From NCBI RefSeq assembly GCF_007655135.1, contig NC_045132.1:18614534-18678533 (forward strand): a stretch of DNA of 64,000 nucleotides, read 5' to 3'. The position numbers and the translations under genes are program-made. The notes beneath the pieces are model-generated. The model was not told the DNA's origin. It was given only the letters and a program-made list of their open reading frames with translations, and did not search any database. The DNA comes from Punica granatum (lineage: Eukaryota; Streptophyta; Magnoliopsida; Myrtales; Lythraceae). Below, piece after piece: positions 1 to 10,317 of the stretch. How positions within the stretch are numbered: position 1 is the first letter of the stretch; each line of letters starts with the position of its first letter.

Positions 1-958
1 ACTGCAGCATCTTTCCCCTGTAGTGACGGAGATGGTGACGGGGGTCGGTAGTGCCATGGTACCTTTGGAATTCAGGCACCTTAATCTTCGGGGGTAGCCG
101 CATACCCGGAAAAAGACTCCAATCGCAATCGCCGGCATCGAGGCGAGGACCACCTGATTGTAAGGCTTTGATGTTCTCTTCCATCTTCTTCAATCTCTGC
201 TCCTGCTCAGTCCCCATTTCCGGGAGAAAGTTTGTCGGTGGAGCTATGGGGACAGCCTGGGTTGGCGTGCCCGGTTCAGGGATGGGAATGTTTAGGGGAG
301 GTAGAGTTGGGTAAGAAAAGCTGATGTGGGGTTGTGGAGCTTGGAATGGGACAGGCTCGGCTGTGTGAGCAGGAGTGTGGGGGCTCAGTGCCGGGAAGAC
401 CATCGGCGGAGGAGCCGCGTAAACCGGTGCCGGAACCGGTATGGACATCGGCGGCGGTACTAGAGTAGTCGGGTTCGACGGTGGAAGAGGAATGGCTGCC
501 GGGAGAGTCACCGATGGCGGAGGGACGTTAGCTGGGAGGCCCGCCAGTGCGTGTATCGCAGGCGCTTCAATACCTTCCGGAGCATGGGTCGGCGGGACCC
601 AAGGGTTTGGGTCGACTGTTGGCCCGTACCCCGGAGGCGGAGTAGAGTTCGAGGAGGTGCGGTTTGGAGCTCTGAGTAGGGCCATGAGCTCGGCCATGTC
701 GGCAGCCATCTGATTGACCGTGCCCCTTAATGTGGAGATATCGTCTTCCAGTGCGACAATGCGGGCCGCATCCTCTGTAGAGGTGGACGGTGCTTGGGCT
801 TCCGATGTTGGGACTGGTGGCGGGATTTCTCCCGAGTGTACCGGGGGTGCGCCTGCAGGAGTTAGTGGTGGCAGTGCTTGAGTCATGGACGGTTGATAAT
901 AAACCGGCGTCGGTGAAGTGTTCTCCTCGGAGCTAGCAAGCTGATTGTTCTGTGCCAT
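1..958 (-). CDS. gag: Gag polyprotein N-terminal part (partial, runs off left edge)
   Basis: An open frame begins with ATG at 958 (MAQNNQLASSEEN...) and stays open for 319 codons to the window edge, so its C-terminus is unseen. The first 250 or so residues are low-complexity and very rich in Pro, Ala and Thr (runs such as PPPGYGPTVDPNPWVPPTHA), with a short heptad-like stretch (ALEDDISTLRGTVNQMAADM) near residues 80-100. Near the edge it reads LPPKIKVPEFQRYHGTTDPR, the usual entry to the retrotransposon gag domain in plant Ty3/gypsy proteins, where the capsid-like part assembles particles around element RNA. It starts 313 nt after the stop of the upstream ORF and in a different frame, so it needs its own initiation or a spliced or internal start. 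No stop or frameshift is visible. The family call rests on the edge motif and the context. Confidence 0.8.
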   Translation of the reverse strand, partial: MAQNNQLASSEENTSPTPVYYQPSMTQALPPLTPAGAPPVHSGEIPPPVPTSEAQAPSTSTEDAARIVALEDDISTLRGTVNQMAADMAELMALLRAPNRTSSNSTPPPGYGPTVDPNPWVPPTHAPEGIEAPAIHALAGLPANVPPPSVTLPAAIPLPPSNPTTLVPPPMSIPVPAPVYAAPPPMVFPALSPHTPAHTAEPVPFQAPQPHISFSYPTLPPLNIPIPEPGTPTQAVPIAPPTNFLPEMGTEQEQRLKKMEENIKALQSGGPRLDAGDCDWSLFPGMRLPPKIKVPEFQRYHGTTDPRHHLRHYRGKMLQ

Positions 959-1271
959 CTTCGATTGCAGACGAGTGAGATAGCGGTGTGGCGCCAGTTA
1001 TGGTTACCTGTATTAACAAGTGTGTAAATATCTACGCAAACGAGTTACGTTCTAAAAATAAAAACGTGTGACATAATAAATAAGGGGATGACGTGCATGA
1101 GATGCATGGATTTGAAAACTAATGTTGTCACTCGCATTGATTCAAAAGGTTTCTAAGATACAATGCAATTAAAAACAAGCCCTAAATCGTTCTTCCACCG
1201 CGCTCAGGGTGCGAGTGACTGTTGCCGTGGAGAGCACCGATTCAGGTGAGGGCCTGGTGGAGGCGTCCATC
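959..1271 (-). other. Spacer between ORF1 and gag of element 1
   Basis: Non-coding and AT-rich in its central part. The stretch 1081-1175 has a clear relative in element 2 at about 52740-52850, where it follows the ORF1 remnant in the same order. This shows that it belongs to the element backbone. Confidence 0.6.
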
Positions 1272-2762
1272 CTAAGGGGTGCGTGGACCTCCACGGGCTC
1301 TCTTCCTGAACCTCTCCAAGGCGACATTCGCTCGTGCCAGCTCCTGTTCGCGCCTCTGCAGCTCGGCGCGGGCCTGGGCGAGCTCTGTCTGTAATTGTCG
1401 TTGATCCACAAGCTGCTCGTCTTTCTCTGCGACTTCCCGACGAAGGTGATCTCTCTCGGCCCTGAGGTTAGCAAGCTCTGCTTGAATGGCCACGTTCGGG
1501 GTGAAAGACGCTCCCGTTGGTTCGTTATCTTCAGCTCGTGGAGAGTCGGCGAGATCCTCATGTGCTGTAGGACCCCACCGATAGAAACGGAGGACATATT
1601 CCTCGGTAGCCTGGAAATCCTGTTCTTCAAGGGTTGGATGCTCGGGGAAATACGGACGCTCGATGACCACGGTTCGCCACGCGTCCAAAACCCGTTCGAT
1701 GTCTCTTTGGCGATCCACGGATGTCTGATCCTCCCGCCAAGTGTGTTCGAATTTAGCCCGTGCCGTGTCCTCGGGGACTGTCTGCAGGCTGCCAAACTGC
1801 CTCATCACTCGTGCCGGAAAATATGTGGTGGACCCCGCATGACTCACGAGTGGTACTCCGTTAAAATCAGGGCACCTAAGGGCTGCGGGTCCGGGTGGCA
1901 TCCACGCGGCTCGCCACTTAAAGCCCCTAGGTGGTATTTCGCGAAAAATCTTGATCCACTCGGAAACCTTGCGTTCTTCCACGCGCACGAGGGACAGCAA
2001 TCGAGAAATGATCGACTCAGAACCATTAAAATACATAACCGGTCGCACTAGACCGAAGGGGTTTGCGTGGCTTTGAAACCAAATTTGTAAGAGGATGGGG
2101 GATCCTCTTATTCTTCGGTCGCGTGTTCTCAAAACACGGTCGAGGGACCGAACGGTCTCCGCCACAAGGGCTACCTCGTAACCGCGCCCTCCGACCACTT
2201 GGAGGACAACACCGGCCAAGGCCGCATCGATGAGACTATGCGAGCGAGGGAATAAGAGGGTCCCAAAGATTAGGAATAGAACAGCATGACACAAATCCTT
2301 TCGAAGAAAATCCCCCTGGACCCTATGCGCTCGGGACTCAATAAAAAGGAGGAGTTTCTCGATTGCAATCTCCGTGCTGCCGGAGTATGCGAGTTCAGCA
2401 TTCAAACGGGTCGTAGGAACCCCGAGTAGGCGTGAGACTAGGGTTGGTCGAGTGGTGTGGAAGTTGGGTTCTACAATGCCGTGGACAACTGCAGTCCGAC
2501 CGATGAGTGTCCGGTACTCCTCGATGGTTGGCGTGAGCTCGGTACCCTGTATATCAAAGACGGCATGACTTGGGTTCCAGAATGCGATGGCGGCCTCGAG
2601 GAAATTCCAATCTACACGTCGAGTAGCCAAAAAGGGAACATCTCCTACGAACGCAGCGATATAGTGGCGGTCAACCGGGCGTAGCGCTGTCCATATGCGG
2701 GCAATCTCCTCGAGTGGCGGTGTGACTCTATCGAGGCGCGGACAGGAGAATGAGTGCGCCAT
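1272..2762 (-). CDS. Ogre-type ORF1 protein, DUF7745-like, 496 aa
   Basis: Complete frame, ATG at 2762 and stop at 1272, encoding MAHSFSCPRLDRVTPPLEEI... The motif ELTPTIEEYRTLIG near residues 75-90, followed by a helix-rich region with LCHAVLFLIFGTLLFPRSHS, is typical of the DUF7745 / plant-mobile-domain-like proteins found in many plant genomes and carried as an extra ORF before gag in some Ty3/gypsy elements. The last 75 residues are a heptad-rich coiled coil (AELANLRAERDHLRREVAEK...) ending in a basic tail (RFRKRARGGPRTP), so self-association or nucleic-acid contact is plausible. The molecular role of ORF1 in this group is not established. It starts about 580 nt inside the 5' LTR and comes first in the element RNA. 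A degenerate copy of its C-terminus sits in element 2 at about 52850-53050. No frameshift or in-frame stop is present. The family name is recalled, not searched. Confidence 0.82.
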   Translation of the reverse strand: MAHSFSCPRLDRVTPPLEEIARIWTALRPVDRHYIAAFVGDVPFLATRRVDWNFLEAAIAFWNPSHAVFDIQGTELTPTIEEYRTLIGRTAVVHGIVEPNFHTTRPTLVSRLLGVPTTRLNAELAYSGSTEIAIEKLLLFIESRAHRVQGDFLRKDLCHAVLFLIFGTLLFPRSHSLIDAALAGVVLQVVGGRGYEVALVAETVRSLDRVLRTRDRRIRGSPILLQIWFQSHANPFGLVRPVMYFNGSESIISRLLSLVRVEERKVSEWIKIFREIPPRGFKWRAAWMPPGPAALRCPDFNGVPLVSHAGSTTYFPARVMRQFGSLQTVPEDTARAKFEHTWREDQTSVDRQRDIERVLDAWRTVVIERPYFPEHPTLEEQDFQATEEYVLRFYRWGPTAHEDLADSPRAEDNEPTGASFTPNVAIQAELANLRAERDHLRREVAEKDEQLVDQRQLQTELAQARAELQRREQELARANVALERFRKRARGGPRTP

Positions 2763-3324
2763 CCCTTACCAAGATGAAAGGAAGATCGACTTAAGACTCA
2801 TCAATGGGAATGACATCCTAATTTTGAAAATTTACATGATGCATGCTTGCGAAAATGTAAATGCCCACGGCTTAATTCATGATACAAGGAACATGTACAT
2901 CGCTCTTGAAACAGAAAAAGATTCAAATTGGCACGCAGGCCGACTCGATGGACTGTTGTTGGAGTCGAGTTGGAGGACGGCATGGAAGCATAGTACGATG
3001 CATGGTTTCGGTACTACAGGGACCGTGCTACGTAAGGACGGGGGCTCCCGACTCAAGGGTGTCAATTCCTTGAAATCGAGCAGGGATCTTTGGGGGCCTA
3101 ATCGACGGTCCAACCGTGCGACGTACCCTTACTCGGAACCCCTATTTAACCTATGCTCCTATTACCGGTCGTGGGACGCGACCCATAGGTACCTAGAAGC
3201 TAGTATGATATGCAATGCATGTGCGGGAAATAAAAGTGCGTTAAGTAGATAAGCGGGAAATGCGGAAAGCGGTAAATAAACAAGCAAACAAAGCAAGCGG
3301 GAACGAGCCCGAACCCTCTAAGGG
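2763..3324 (-). other. Leader (5' UTR) of element 1
   Basis: Non-coding leader between primer-binding site and ORF1. It aligns well by eye with 53131-53710 of element 2; shared blocks include GAAAGGAAGATCGACTTA and AAATGCCCACGGCTTA. The plus-strand ORFs across it have no family resemblance. Confidence 0.7.
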
Positions 3325-3342
3325 TCCCCAGTGGAGTCGCCA
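3325..3342 (-). other. Primer-binding site of element 1
   Basis: Three bases inside the LTR end the minus strand reads TGGCGACTCCACTGGGGA, starting with the TGG that pairs with a tRNA CCA end. The same 18 bases occur at the same place in element 2 (53711-53728). Ogre elements are reported to use tRNA-Arg; matching this to a particular tRNA needs a tRNA database. Confidence 0.82.
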
Positions 3343-5482
3343 AGCTGTGCGCACCCGAATTTCATCTCGTCGGGGCACGCGTGCGCGCGCCTATGCAACG
3401 CGGCTTGGGAGTGTCCACCTTCCCGGGGACGCGCGACGGACGCACGTGAGAAGGAGTCGCCACTTGCCATTTTACGACTCGAAAGTCGAGGGCCGGCAAG
3501 TTACCCGAGTCTAGGGGTACGAGGTACACCTAATTGTTAAGGCATATGGTCTGCGAAACCTGAGGTTCCAAATTCGGGGGTTCTGTTACATGCGAGCCTA
3601 TATCTCGCATGCCCTATCGGTACTCTAGCTTGTCTAGGCTTGCCATTTTAATTTAATTACCGCTTAATTAGGTTCCGCTCATCTTACGCGTTTTGACACC
3701 GTAAATTCGAAGGAACACTCCGACCGTCCACTCTCCGACCGGGATTCTTACATGAATAAATGTACAACATAAATCCTTACATTGTCCTCTCAAATAAATA
3801 AAATACAAATTACAGCAACTGAATCCCGGTCGAATCGCGTTCGGTTATTATTCCACTCGTGCTCACCGTGTGGTTTGAAAAGACCGGAATTGAAATTAAG
3901 ATGCACTCAGTGTTAGGGGGGTAGACCCCGTGATCTACGATGGGGCGTTGGATCCCCTATGGGTCGCATCCTAAAGGATCGGGCTCGATCCGCATAACAA
4001 ACAAGTGCAAGAATGTTAACAAGCGGACATAAATAAACAATGGGATCTTGTTATTGCCGAATTTACGTGAATTAACCAATTATTAACCGGGGTATCTTGG
4101 CATACAAATCCTACCCTAAAACAAACAAAGTAGGTACAAGGTGTGAATCGATCAAGGAACGCCTCGGGAAGGTATTTCGCATTTGGCATTATTTTATGAG
4201 GACCTGACGTACGTGACGTCTGTTGTCAAGCCTTGTGTTTGTGGGTTATTTTTAGGGTTGTTCTATGTTGTGACACTACGGTTGTTACAGGTTATTACCA
4301 AACATTGATTCCGCCTGTACATCCTAAAACCTAGTACCTATCCCACTATTGCCCATTTTGTCTTAGCCGAGTATACAATTAATTCGGTATTTGTATTTTG
4401 AGCTAATCCACCCGAACTAACTACCCGAGACTATGCTAGAATAACAAAAACTCATCGGTCGGATAGGGCGGGCTATGCAGATGAACCTGCGCCTAGATAG
4501 GTAGCCCATCCCTACCCTGATACCGCATGTTTCTCTTATTCTAACCCTAGGGGGTGTCGCTAGGTTGCAAATAGACGATTTTGCCCTCGAGATAAAAATT
4601 GTTTTCGGGAAAGAGAGATTACGCGGTGCGGGCCACCTCGGCCTGTGACCGGCGCTAACCGATCCCCTGGACCTTCCAGGGTTGTCAAGAACCCTAAAAG
4701 AGCCAAAAGATCGGTTAATCTATCCGGAAGTGATCTAAGAAGAACTTCCACGTCCAGACCTGAGTTTCCTGAAATCAGGTGAGGCCTCGAGTCAAGACGC
4801 GCAAGTCCTTCCTAGACATCCATGTCACATCGAACTACGTGTCTCGAGTTTTATAAAATTTGCAAGTTTTGAGAAGGGCACCAACGCATGTTTGCAACCT
4901 ATCGACGCGTGTTACCGGTTTATTACCAATTCGTACAAAATTATTAGGGCCAAGTGAATTAATTAATCGTGTGAACGTCCAATTACCCCGTTAGTGAAAT
5001 TATTGATTAAATTAATTAATGTTTTGCCAAATGCTCTAAATATTCGGGTTTCGGACCGTCGAGCCGATCATTGATGGACCGTCCGATGCGAATCCTAATT
5101 CCCGATCGCCTTAGGATTTAAAAATTAATTTTAAGTCGAGTTTGCATGATTAACCCGATTCATGAGAGGTTTCGATTTAAACGATAAAGCATTTTAAGCA
5201 CAGATCAAGAGCATATCACCACATCAAGCACGGCGAACATACAAATTTACATAACCGGTGCCGCCATGATCATGATAAACACATACAAACATACACGCAA
5301 ACACGATATCAACGAAATTGATAAAACGACACCGATTCATGGAAAGCGGAAAATCATGCAAAACACACACGTTGTCATGCCGTATACATATAATTACAAG
5401 AATAAAATATTTAAACATGGCGCACGCGCTGTCGGTCGGTGATCCAAGTAGGAAAGGGCCAGATGTCTTTGGAAAATGTTCA

Positions 5483-5735
5483 GGACTGATTTGAAAATTC
5501 CGAAAAGTTAAGGGACTGATTTGCAAATTCCGAAAAGCTCAGGGACTGATGTGAAAATTCGAAAAGTTCAGGGACTAATGTGAAAATTCCGAAACATTCA
5601 GGGACTGATTTGAAAATTGCAAAAAGTTTAGGGACTGATTTAAAAATTCCGAAAGGTTCAGGACTGATCTGGAGATTCCGAAAAGTTCAGGGACTGATTT
5701 AAAATTTTCGAAAAGTTCAGGGACTGATTCGAAGA
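5483..5735 (-). repeat. 30-bp minisatellite inside LTR
   Basis: About eight or nine imperfect copies of a 30-bp unit of the form GGGACTGATTTGAAAATTCC plus GAAAAGTTCA. More diverged, irregular versions continue to about 5960. The same array type occurs in the other LTRs of this family. Confidence 0.8.
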
Positions 5736-6726
5736 TATTAAAATGACCGGGACTTGAACCGAAATAATTCAAAATTCAGGGCTGATCTGAAAAAGGATAA
5801 AAATGACCCCGGGACTAAATTGAAACAACTTAAAAAGTTCCTTGGAGTGCTTGAAAAATTCGAAAAATTCCAGGACTGAATGGGAAATGGTACAAATGAC
5901 TGGGACTTGGCTGAAAGGAATTTTAAAATTTGGGACAGATCTAGAAAAATAAAAATGCGTCCTCTGGACTGAAATGAGACAAAATGAAAAGTTCGTAAAA
6001 TCGAGTTCGCAACAAATCCGATCACCCACACGACCCAATAACGCTCATTTCACATCATATTCGTCCAAGCAAGCATTAATATTCAGAATCGGAGCCCTAA
6101 ACATGCCACTAAGTCGGAGATTTACCTAGTTCGGGAAGTTGAGGGGTGATTCTGTAAATAAAAAAAATAAAAAAATTAAGAATTCGCCGGGGAGTTGGGC
6201 TGCTGAGGGAGAATTGGGCCGGACTGGGCCCTTGAGATTTGGACTGGGCCGATTGGGTTGTTGGGTGCTAGACTGGGCCGTCGGTGGGTCGGGCCGTGCC
6301 GAACGGGATTGTTGCTGGGCCAGGCTGGACGGCTACCGCTGGGTCGGACCGAATGGCTGGGCTGCTTGGCGGTTGGGTGGCTACCTGTGCTGGCCCGGAG
6401 AGGAGGAGCCGACGGTTAGCAAAAATAATGAAACGAAGGAGAAGAAGGGAGGCGGTTCGGGGCGGCTCGGGTGGCAGCTCGGGTGAGCTGAGGGCCGAAC
6501 GGGGAGCTGAGGGAGCCGAGGTGAGGGAAAGCCGGAGAATGTGCGGAGGGAGGCGTGAGAACCGGGATCCGAATTGCGGGGGTTCGAGATCGGGAGCTGC
6601 GAGCGTCCGGACCGAACGGGCTCCGGGTTTCCGCGAAAAATCGAGCTGCGGGCCGTGAGCTATGGGAGACCGCGTGTGAGTTGAGGGATTTTTTTCGTGA
6701 CCTCCCGGCCGAACTGTGAGCTGCCG

Positions 6727-6812
6727 AGAGAGAGAGAGAGAGTGAGCGAGCGAGCCGAGGTACGGGTTTTAAACGAGAGAGACACAGAGAGAGAGAGAGA
6801 GAGAGAGCGAGA
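6727..6812 (+). repeat. GA-rich simple-sequence repeat
   Basis: Two (GA)n-type stretches (6727-6742 and 6781-6812) within the GC-rich part of the LTR. They generate the Ser/Leu-rich false ORFs on the minus strand. Confidence 0.85.
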
Positions 6813-7561
6813 GAGCGAGCGAGCCCAGTCGAGCTGTGGGGAGGGGTCGTTCGCTGAGGGGCGACCGAGCTGCGGGATCCCGAGCCGGGTGAGGAGAGGG
6901 AGCCGGTTTGGTAGTTTCCGTGCGAGCCGGAGTTAACGTGTGCAGAGGAAAACGTTGGAGTGTGCAGAGGAATTGGCGTGTGGCAGGCCTCTGACGCCGA
7001 GCGGTCACGGGCTCGGGTTCGTCGCCGTCCAGGAGCGGAAGGAGAAAAGGAAAAAGAAAGAAAAGAAAAGGAAAAGAAAGGAAAGAAGAACAAGGAAGAA
7101 GAAGAACAGGAGGAAGAATGATGAGAAGTCAGGCAACGGTCAGAAGTCGTCTGACTTTTGACCGGCTCTGACTTTTGACTTTTTTTTTTTTTTTTTCGAA
7201 TTTCAAGATCGATGGGCGTACAGATTTAAAATCTCGTCTTCTTGATCGGACGTCGGAAAATAATTCGAGACCACCATCACGCTCCGAAAAATTTGATGAT
7301 CGATATTATGCGATGAAAATATTTTCAATCTCGAATTTTGTCTCGAATTTTAAAAATTGACGTCGATGTACGCGAAATTCAAAAACGTCCCCAAATAGTA
7401 TTATTTTTTGAAAAATTATAAAATTGGTGTTAAATCAAGAAAATATCATTTTCAAAAAGTCGTGAATACTCAAGTAGTTAATTGGAAATACATCCCTCAC
7501 GGGTGGCAAAAACGACGATTCTGCCCCTCTGAAGCCGGTGGACCAAAATTGGGTGCTGACA

Positions 7562-8160
7562 GCTAGCAATGGTAGACTATGGATAATGGTACGGGAGGAA
7601 TTGCAAATGTAAATACTTAGCAAATCCAATCAATTCATACATCTTTTGTTCAATGTGCCTAAAGGAGTTGGCTGGATTGCAGTTACTTTTGTGCATGCTT
7701 CTAATGATATGTTGGAGAGAAGGTTGTTATGGCATGATTTACAGGCTCTGGCTAGAAACATTAGACACAACTGGGTGTTGATGGGGCATTTTAATGCAGT
7801 CAAAGATATCCAAGAGGTCAAAGCAGTGGGAAGGGAGGTTGTCATCGACCAAAGCATGCGAGACTTTGCTAACTTCTTGAATTCAGCTGAGCTCACAGAC
7901 TACACCTCCATAGGCTGTTACTATATATGGAGCAACAAATGACAAGAGGGATTCCAAGCAAGGAAGATTGATAGAGTCTTGATTAATGAAAAATGGTTTC
8001 AGAGGGAGATAGTTTCCACTGTCGAGTTCCTTCCTCCTGGTATCTCTGACCACTGACCAGATGTGTTAAAGTTTGGAGACAAGGAAAATGCCGATCCTAA
8101 GCCTTTTAAATTCTTTCATTTTTGGACTGAACACCCAGAGTATATGACGCTAATTGGGAG
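7562..8160 (+). pseudogene. LINE endonuclease (EEP-type) fragment
   Basis: The frame starting at 7562 gives pieces such as VGWIAVTFVHASN and WVLMGHFNAVKDIQEVKAVG, then ELTDYTSIGCYYIWSNK, matching the C-terminal half of the apurinic-like endonuclease that nicks target DNA in plant L1 elements. The usual GDFN box has become GHFN, losing the conserved Asp. Stops lie at about 7610, at 7939-7941 (a TGA probably replacing Trp) and near 8056. The matching frame then shifts near 8150-8165 into the reverse-transcriptase frame. Confidence 0.85.
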
Positions 8161-10160
8161 AGTTGGTCAAAGACTCGGGAGGGTACTCCAATGGTTGTGC
8201 TATATAAGAAGTTGAGGGACCTCAAGATGCATCTAAAGGAGTTCAACAGAACCGAGTTTGGGAATGTGCACACATAGGTCACTGATATACAACATGAACT
8301 CGCTTTGGTTCAAGCTACATTGTTGGAAAGCGATTGTGTATCTCTAGAATCTATCAAGAAGGAGGTGGACCTATAGGTAAAGCTGCTAGAAGCAACTGAC
8401 AGGGAGGAGAAGTTCCTGAAGCAAAAATCCAGAGTAGCATTGCTAAAAGCGGGAGATCAAACCACTTCTTTCTTTCACAAAGTAGTAAAAGGCAGGAATA
8501 CAAGAACCACCATACGAGCCCTATTCTCTGCCTCAAGTGTCAAATTAGAAGGAGTGCAAGAAATTAAAGACGAAGCAATCAACTTCTATCAGGGTCTCCT
8601 CGAGAGAAAAGATGATTGTATCGGAGGAGTCTCGACCTCTCAACTTTCTTCTATCCTCAAAAGGAAAGTTCCCCACTCAACACTCCAGTTGCTCATATCA
8701 CCCATTGTAGAGGAAGAGATCAAAACTGCCTTATTCTCGATGGGGAACGACAAGTCTCCGGGGCCAGATGGTTTCACAGCTTTTTTCTATAAGCATGCCT
8801 AGCAAATTGTTCAGAAGGACTTAATTAGAGCTGTGCAACACTTCTTCTCCTACGGGGAGCTTCGAAGAGAGGTAAATTCAACTATCATAGCCCTTGTCCC
8901 AAAGAAAGAAAAAGCTGACTGCATGATGGATTTCCGTCCTATATCATGTTGCAATGTAGTCTACAAATGTATTTCAAAGGTGCTTGCAAATAGATTGAAG
9001 GGAGTGCTCCCGGATATTATTAGCTTGAATCAAACGACCTTTGTACAGGGAAGGAAAATCTCAGATAATCTATTGCTTGCTCATGAGCTTATGAGGAACT
9101 ATCACAGGCAAGGAGTATCCTCCCGTTGTGCTATAAAGATTGACCTTATGAAGACCTTTGACTCCTTAAGCTGGGATTTCATTATAAATAGTCTAGAAGC
9201 TATGGGATTCCCACCTACATTTCTTCGGTGGATCAAAAGCTGCATCACTTCGCCCTATTTTTCAGTAGCCATCAATGGTTCTTTAGCTGGATATTTTCCA
9301 GGACAGTGCAAAGTGAGACAAGGAGACCCGCTCTCCCCATATCTATTTGTCATTGCCATGGAGGTGTTCTCACACCTCATGGACTCGGCTGCAGCTGAAG
9401 GAAGAGTCGGGTATCATCCAAGGTGTAAGTCATTCCAATTAACCCATATATGTTTTGCGGATGATTTGCTCTTATTCACAAATGGTTCAAAGGAGTCCAT
9501 CATTGCTATTCTTGATGTGTTGAATACATTTTATCATTGGTCTGGTCTGAGGTTGAAACTTGAAAAATCTGAGATTTTTACGGGAGGCATTAATGGGGAT
9601 TCTGTCTCTGAATTGGTGACTTGTTTTAGATTTAAGCAAGGTACACTCCCTGTGCGATACCTAGGCCTTCCTCTTGTCTCTGGGAAATTCTCTTCAAAGA
9701 ACTGGGAGGCTCTTACCGAGAGAATTGTGAAACGAATAAAGAGTTAGTCTGTGAAGCACTTGTCTTATGTAGGTAGGGTATAGTTGATCAATTCCGTTCT
9801 CTTCAGTATGGCCAACTATTGGTGTTGCCACTTCATTCTCCAAAAAAAAGTTATAAAACTAGTGAAACAAAAATGTCGATCTTTCCTCTGGAAGGGTCTT
9901 GACAAACACGTTGGTGGAGGCAAGATTAGTTGGGAAACCGTTTGCCTTCCAAAAGGGGAGGGAGGTCTTGACATCAAGGATCTAACTTTGTGGAACAAGG
10001 TATGCGCGTTGAAGAATTTATGGTCCCTTCTACTGAGTTCGAGGTCTCTCTGGGTGGCTTGGACTACAAAATACCTTACAAAGGGCCACAATATTTGGTC
10101 TTTACGGATTCCTGGAGACTGCTCCTGGAACTAGAGGAAACTAATGCAACTGAGAGCACT
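8161..10160 (+). pseudogene. LINE reverse transcriptase, interrupted
   Basis: Two long open stretches (8440-8802 and 8833-9747) lie in one frame, broken by stops at 8275, 8374, 8800, 9745, 9781 and 10132. Diagnostic motifs are GNDKSPGPDGFTAFFYK, DFRPISCCNVVYKCISKVLA, the catalytic block IDLMKTFDSLSWDF, GDPLSPYLF and the active-site FADD in HICFADDLLLF. The protein would have made cDNA at the nicked target. Several stops fall where the family has Trp or Gln (KHA*QIV, RIKS*), pointing to G-to-A and C-to-T decay rather than lost reading frame. The palm domain is otherwise well preserved. Confidence 0.93.
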
Positions 10161-10317
10161 GATATCCCCTTATACTAGCTGCAGAGTTGGTTCAAGTATT
10201 ACTATATCTTTTTGGTATAATGCCTAGTTACCAGTTAGCCCATTGATTAAATATTGTTGCCGATGACTACAATGTTTCCCTTCACTCAATGAACATGCAA
10301 AAGTTAGCGCAGTTCTG

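Larger units (their letters stand above)
1..7561 (-). mobile_element. Ogre/Tat-like Ty3/gypsy LTR retrotransposon (element 1), 5' half
   Basis: Read on the minus strand the order is LTR (7561-3346), primer-binding site, about 560-nt leader, a DUF7745-type ORF, a spacer, and gag running off the left edge. Known for the group: Ogre elements have multi-kilobase LTRs, an extra ORF1 upstream of gag and a tRNA-Arg primer site; all but the tRNA identity are visible here. Pol and the 3' LTR lie outside the window. The LTR start abuts LINE coding sequence, and the 5 bases beyond it (GCTAG, 7562-7566) should be the target duplication. Both ORFs seen are uninterrupted, so this is the best-preserved of the three large elements. 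Confidence 0.88.
3346..7561 (-). repeat. 5' LTR of element 1 (4216 bp)
   Basis: On the minus strand it begins TGTCAGCACCC at 7561 and ends GGGTGCGCACA at 3346, giving canonical TG...CA ends. It aligns along most of its length with the LTRs at 43996-48089, 53732-55633 and 56598-59498, and in reverse with 28963-33305. Inside are a 30-bp minisatellite (5483-5735), a GC-rich block full of GGGCC motifs (6190-6400), GA-rich simple repeats (6727-6812) and a poly-T run (7178-7196). ORFs on either strand inside it have no protein-family resemblance. Confidence 0.92.

Noticed and set aside
1395..2051. 218-codon plus-strand ORF
   Set aside because: Antisense shadow of the DUF7745-like ORF; no family features.
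6139..7093. ORFs of 115-225 codons on both strands
   Set aside because: They fall in the GC-rich and GA-repeat part of an LTR and are low complexity, with no conserved motif.
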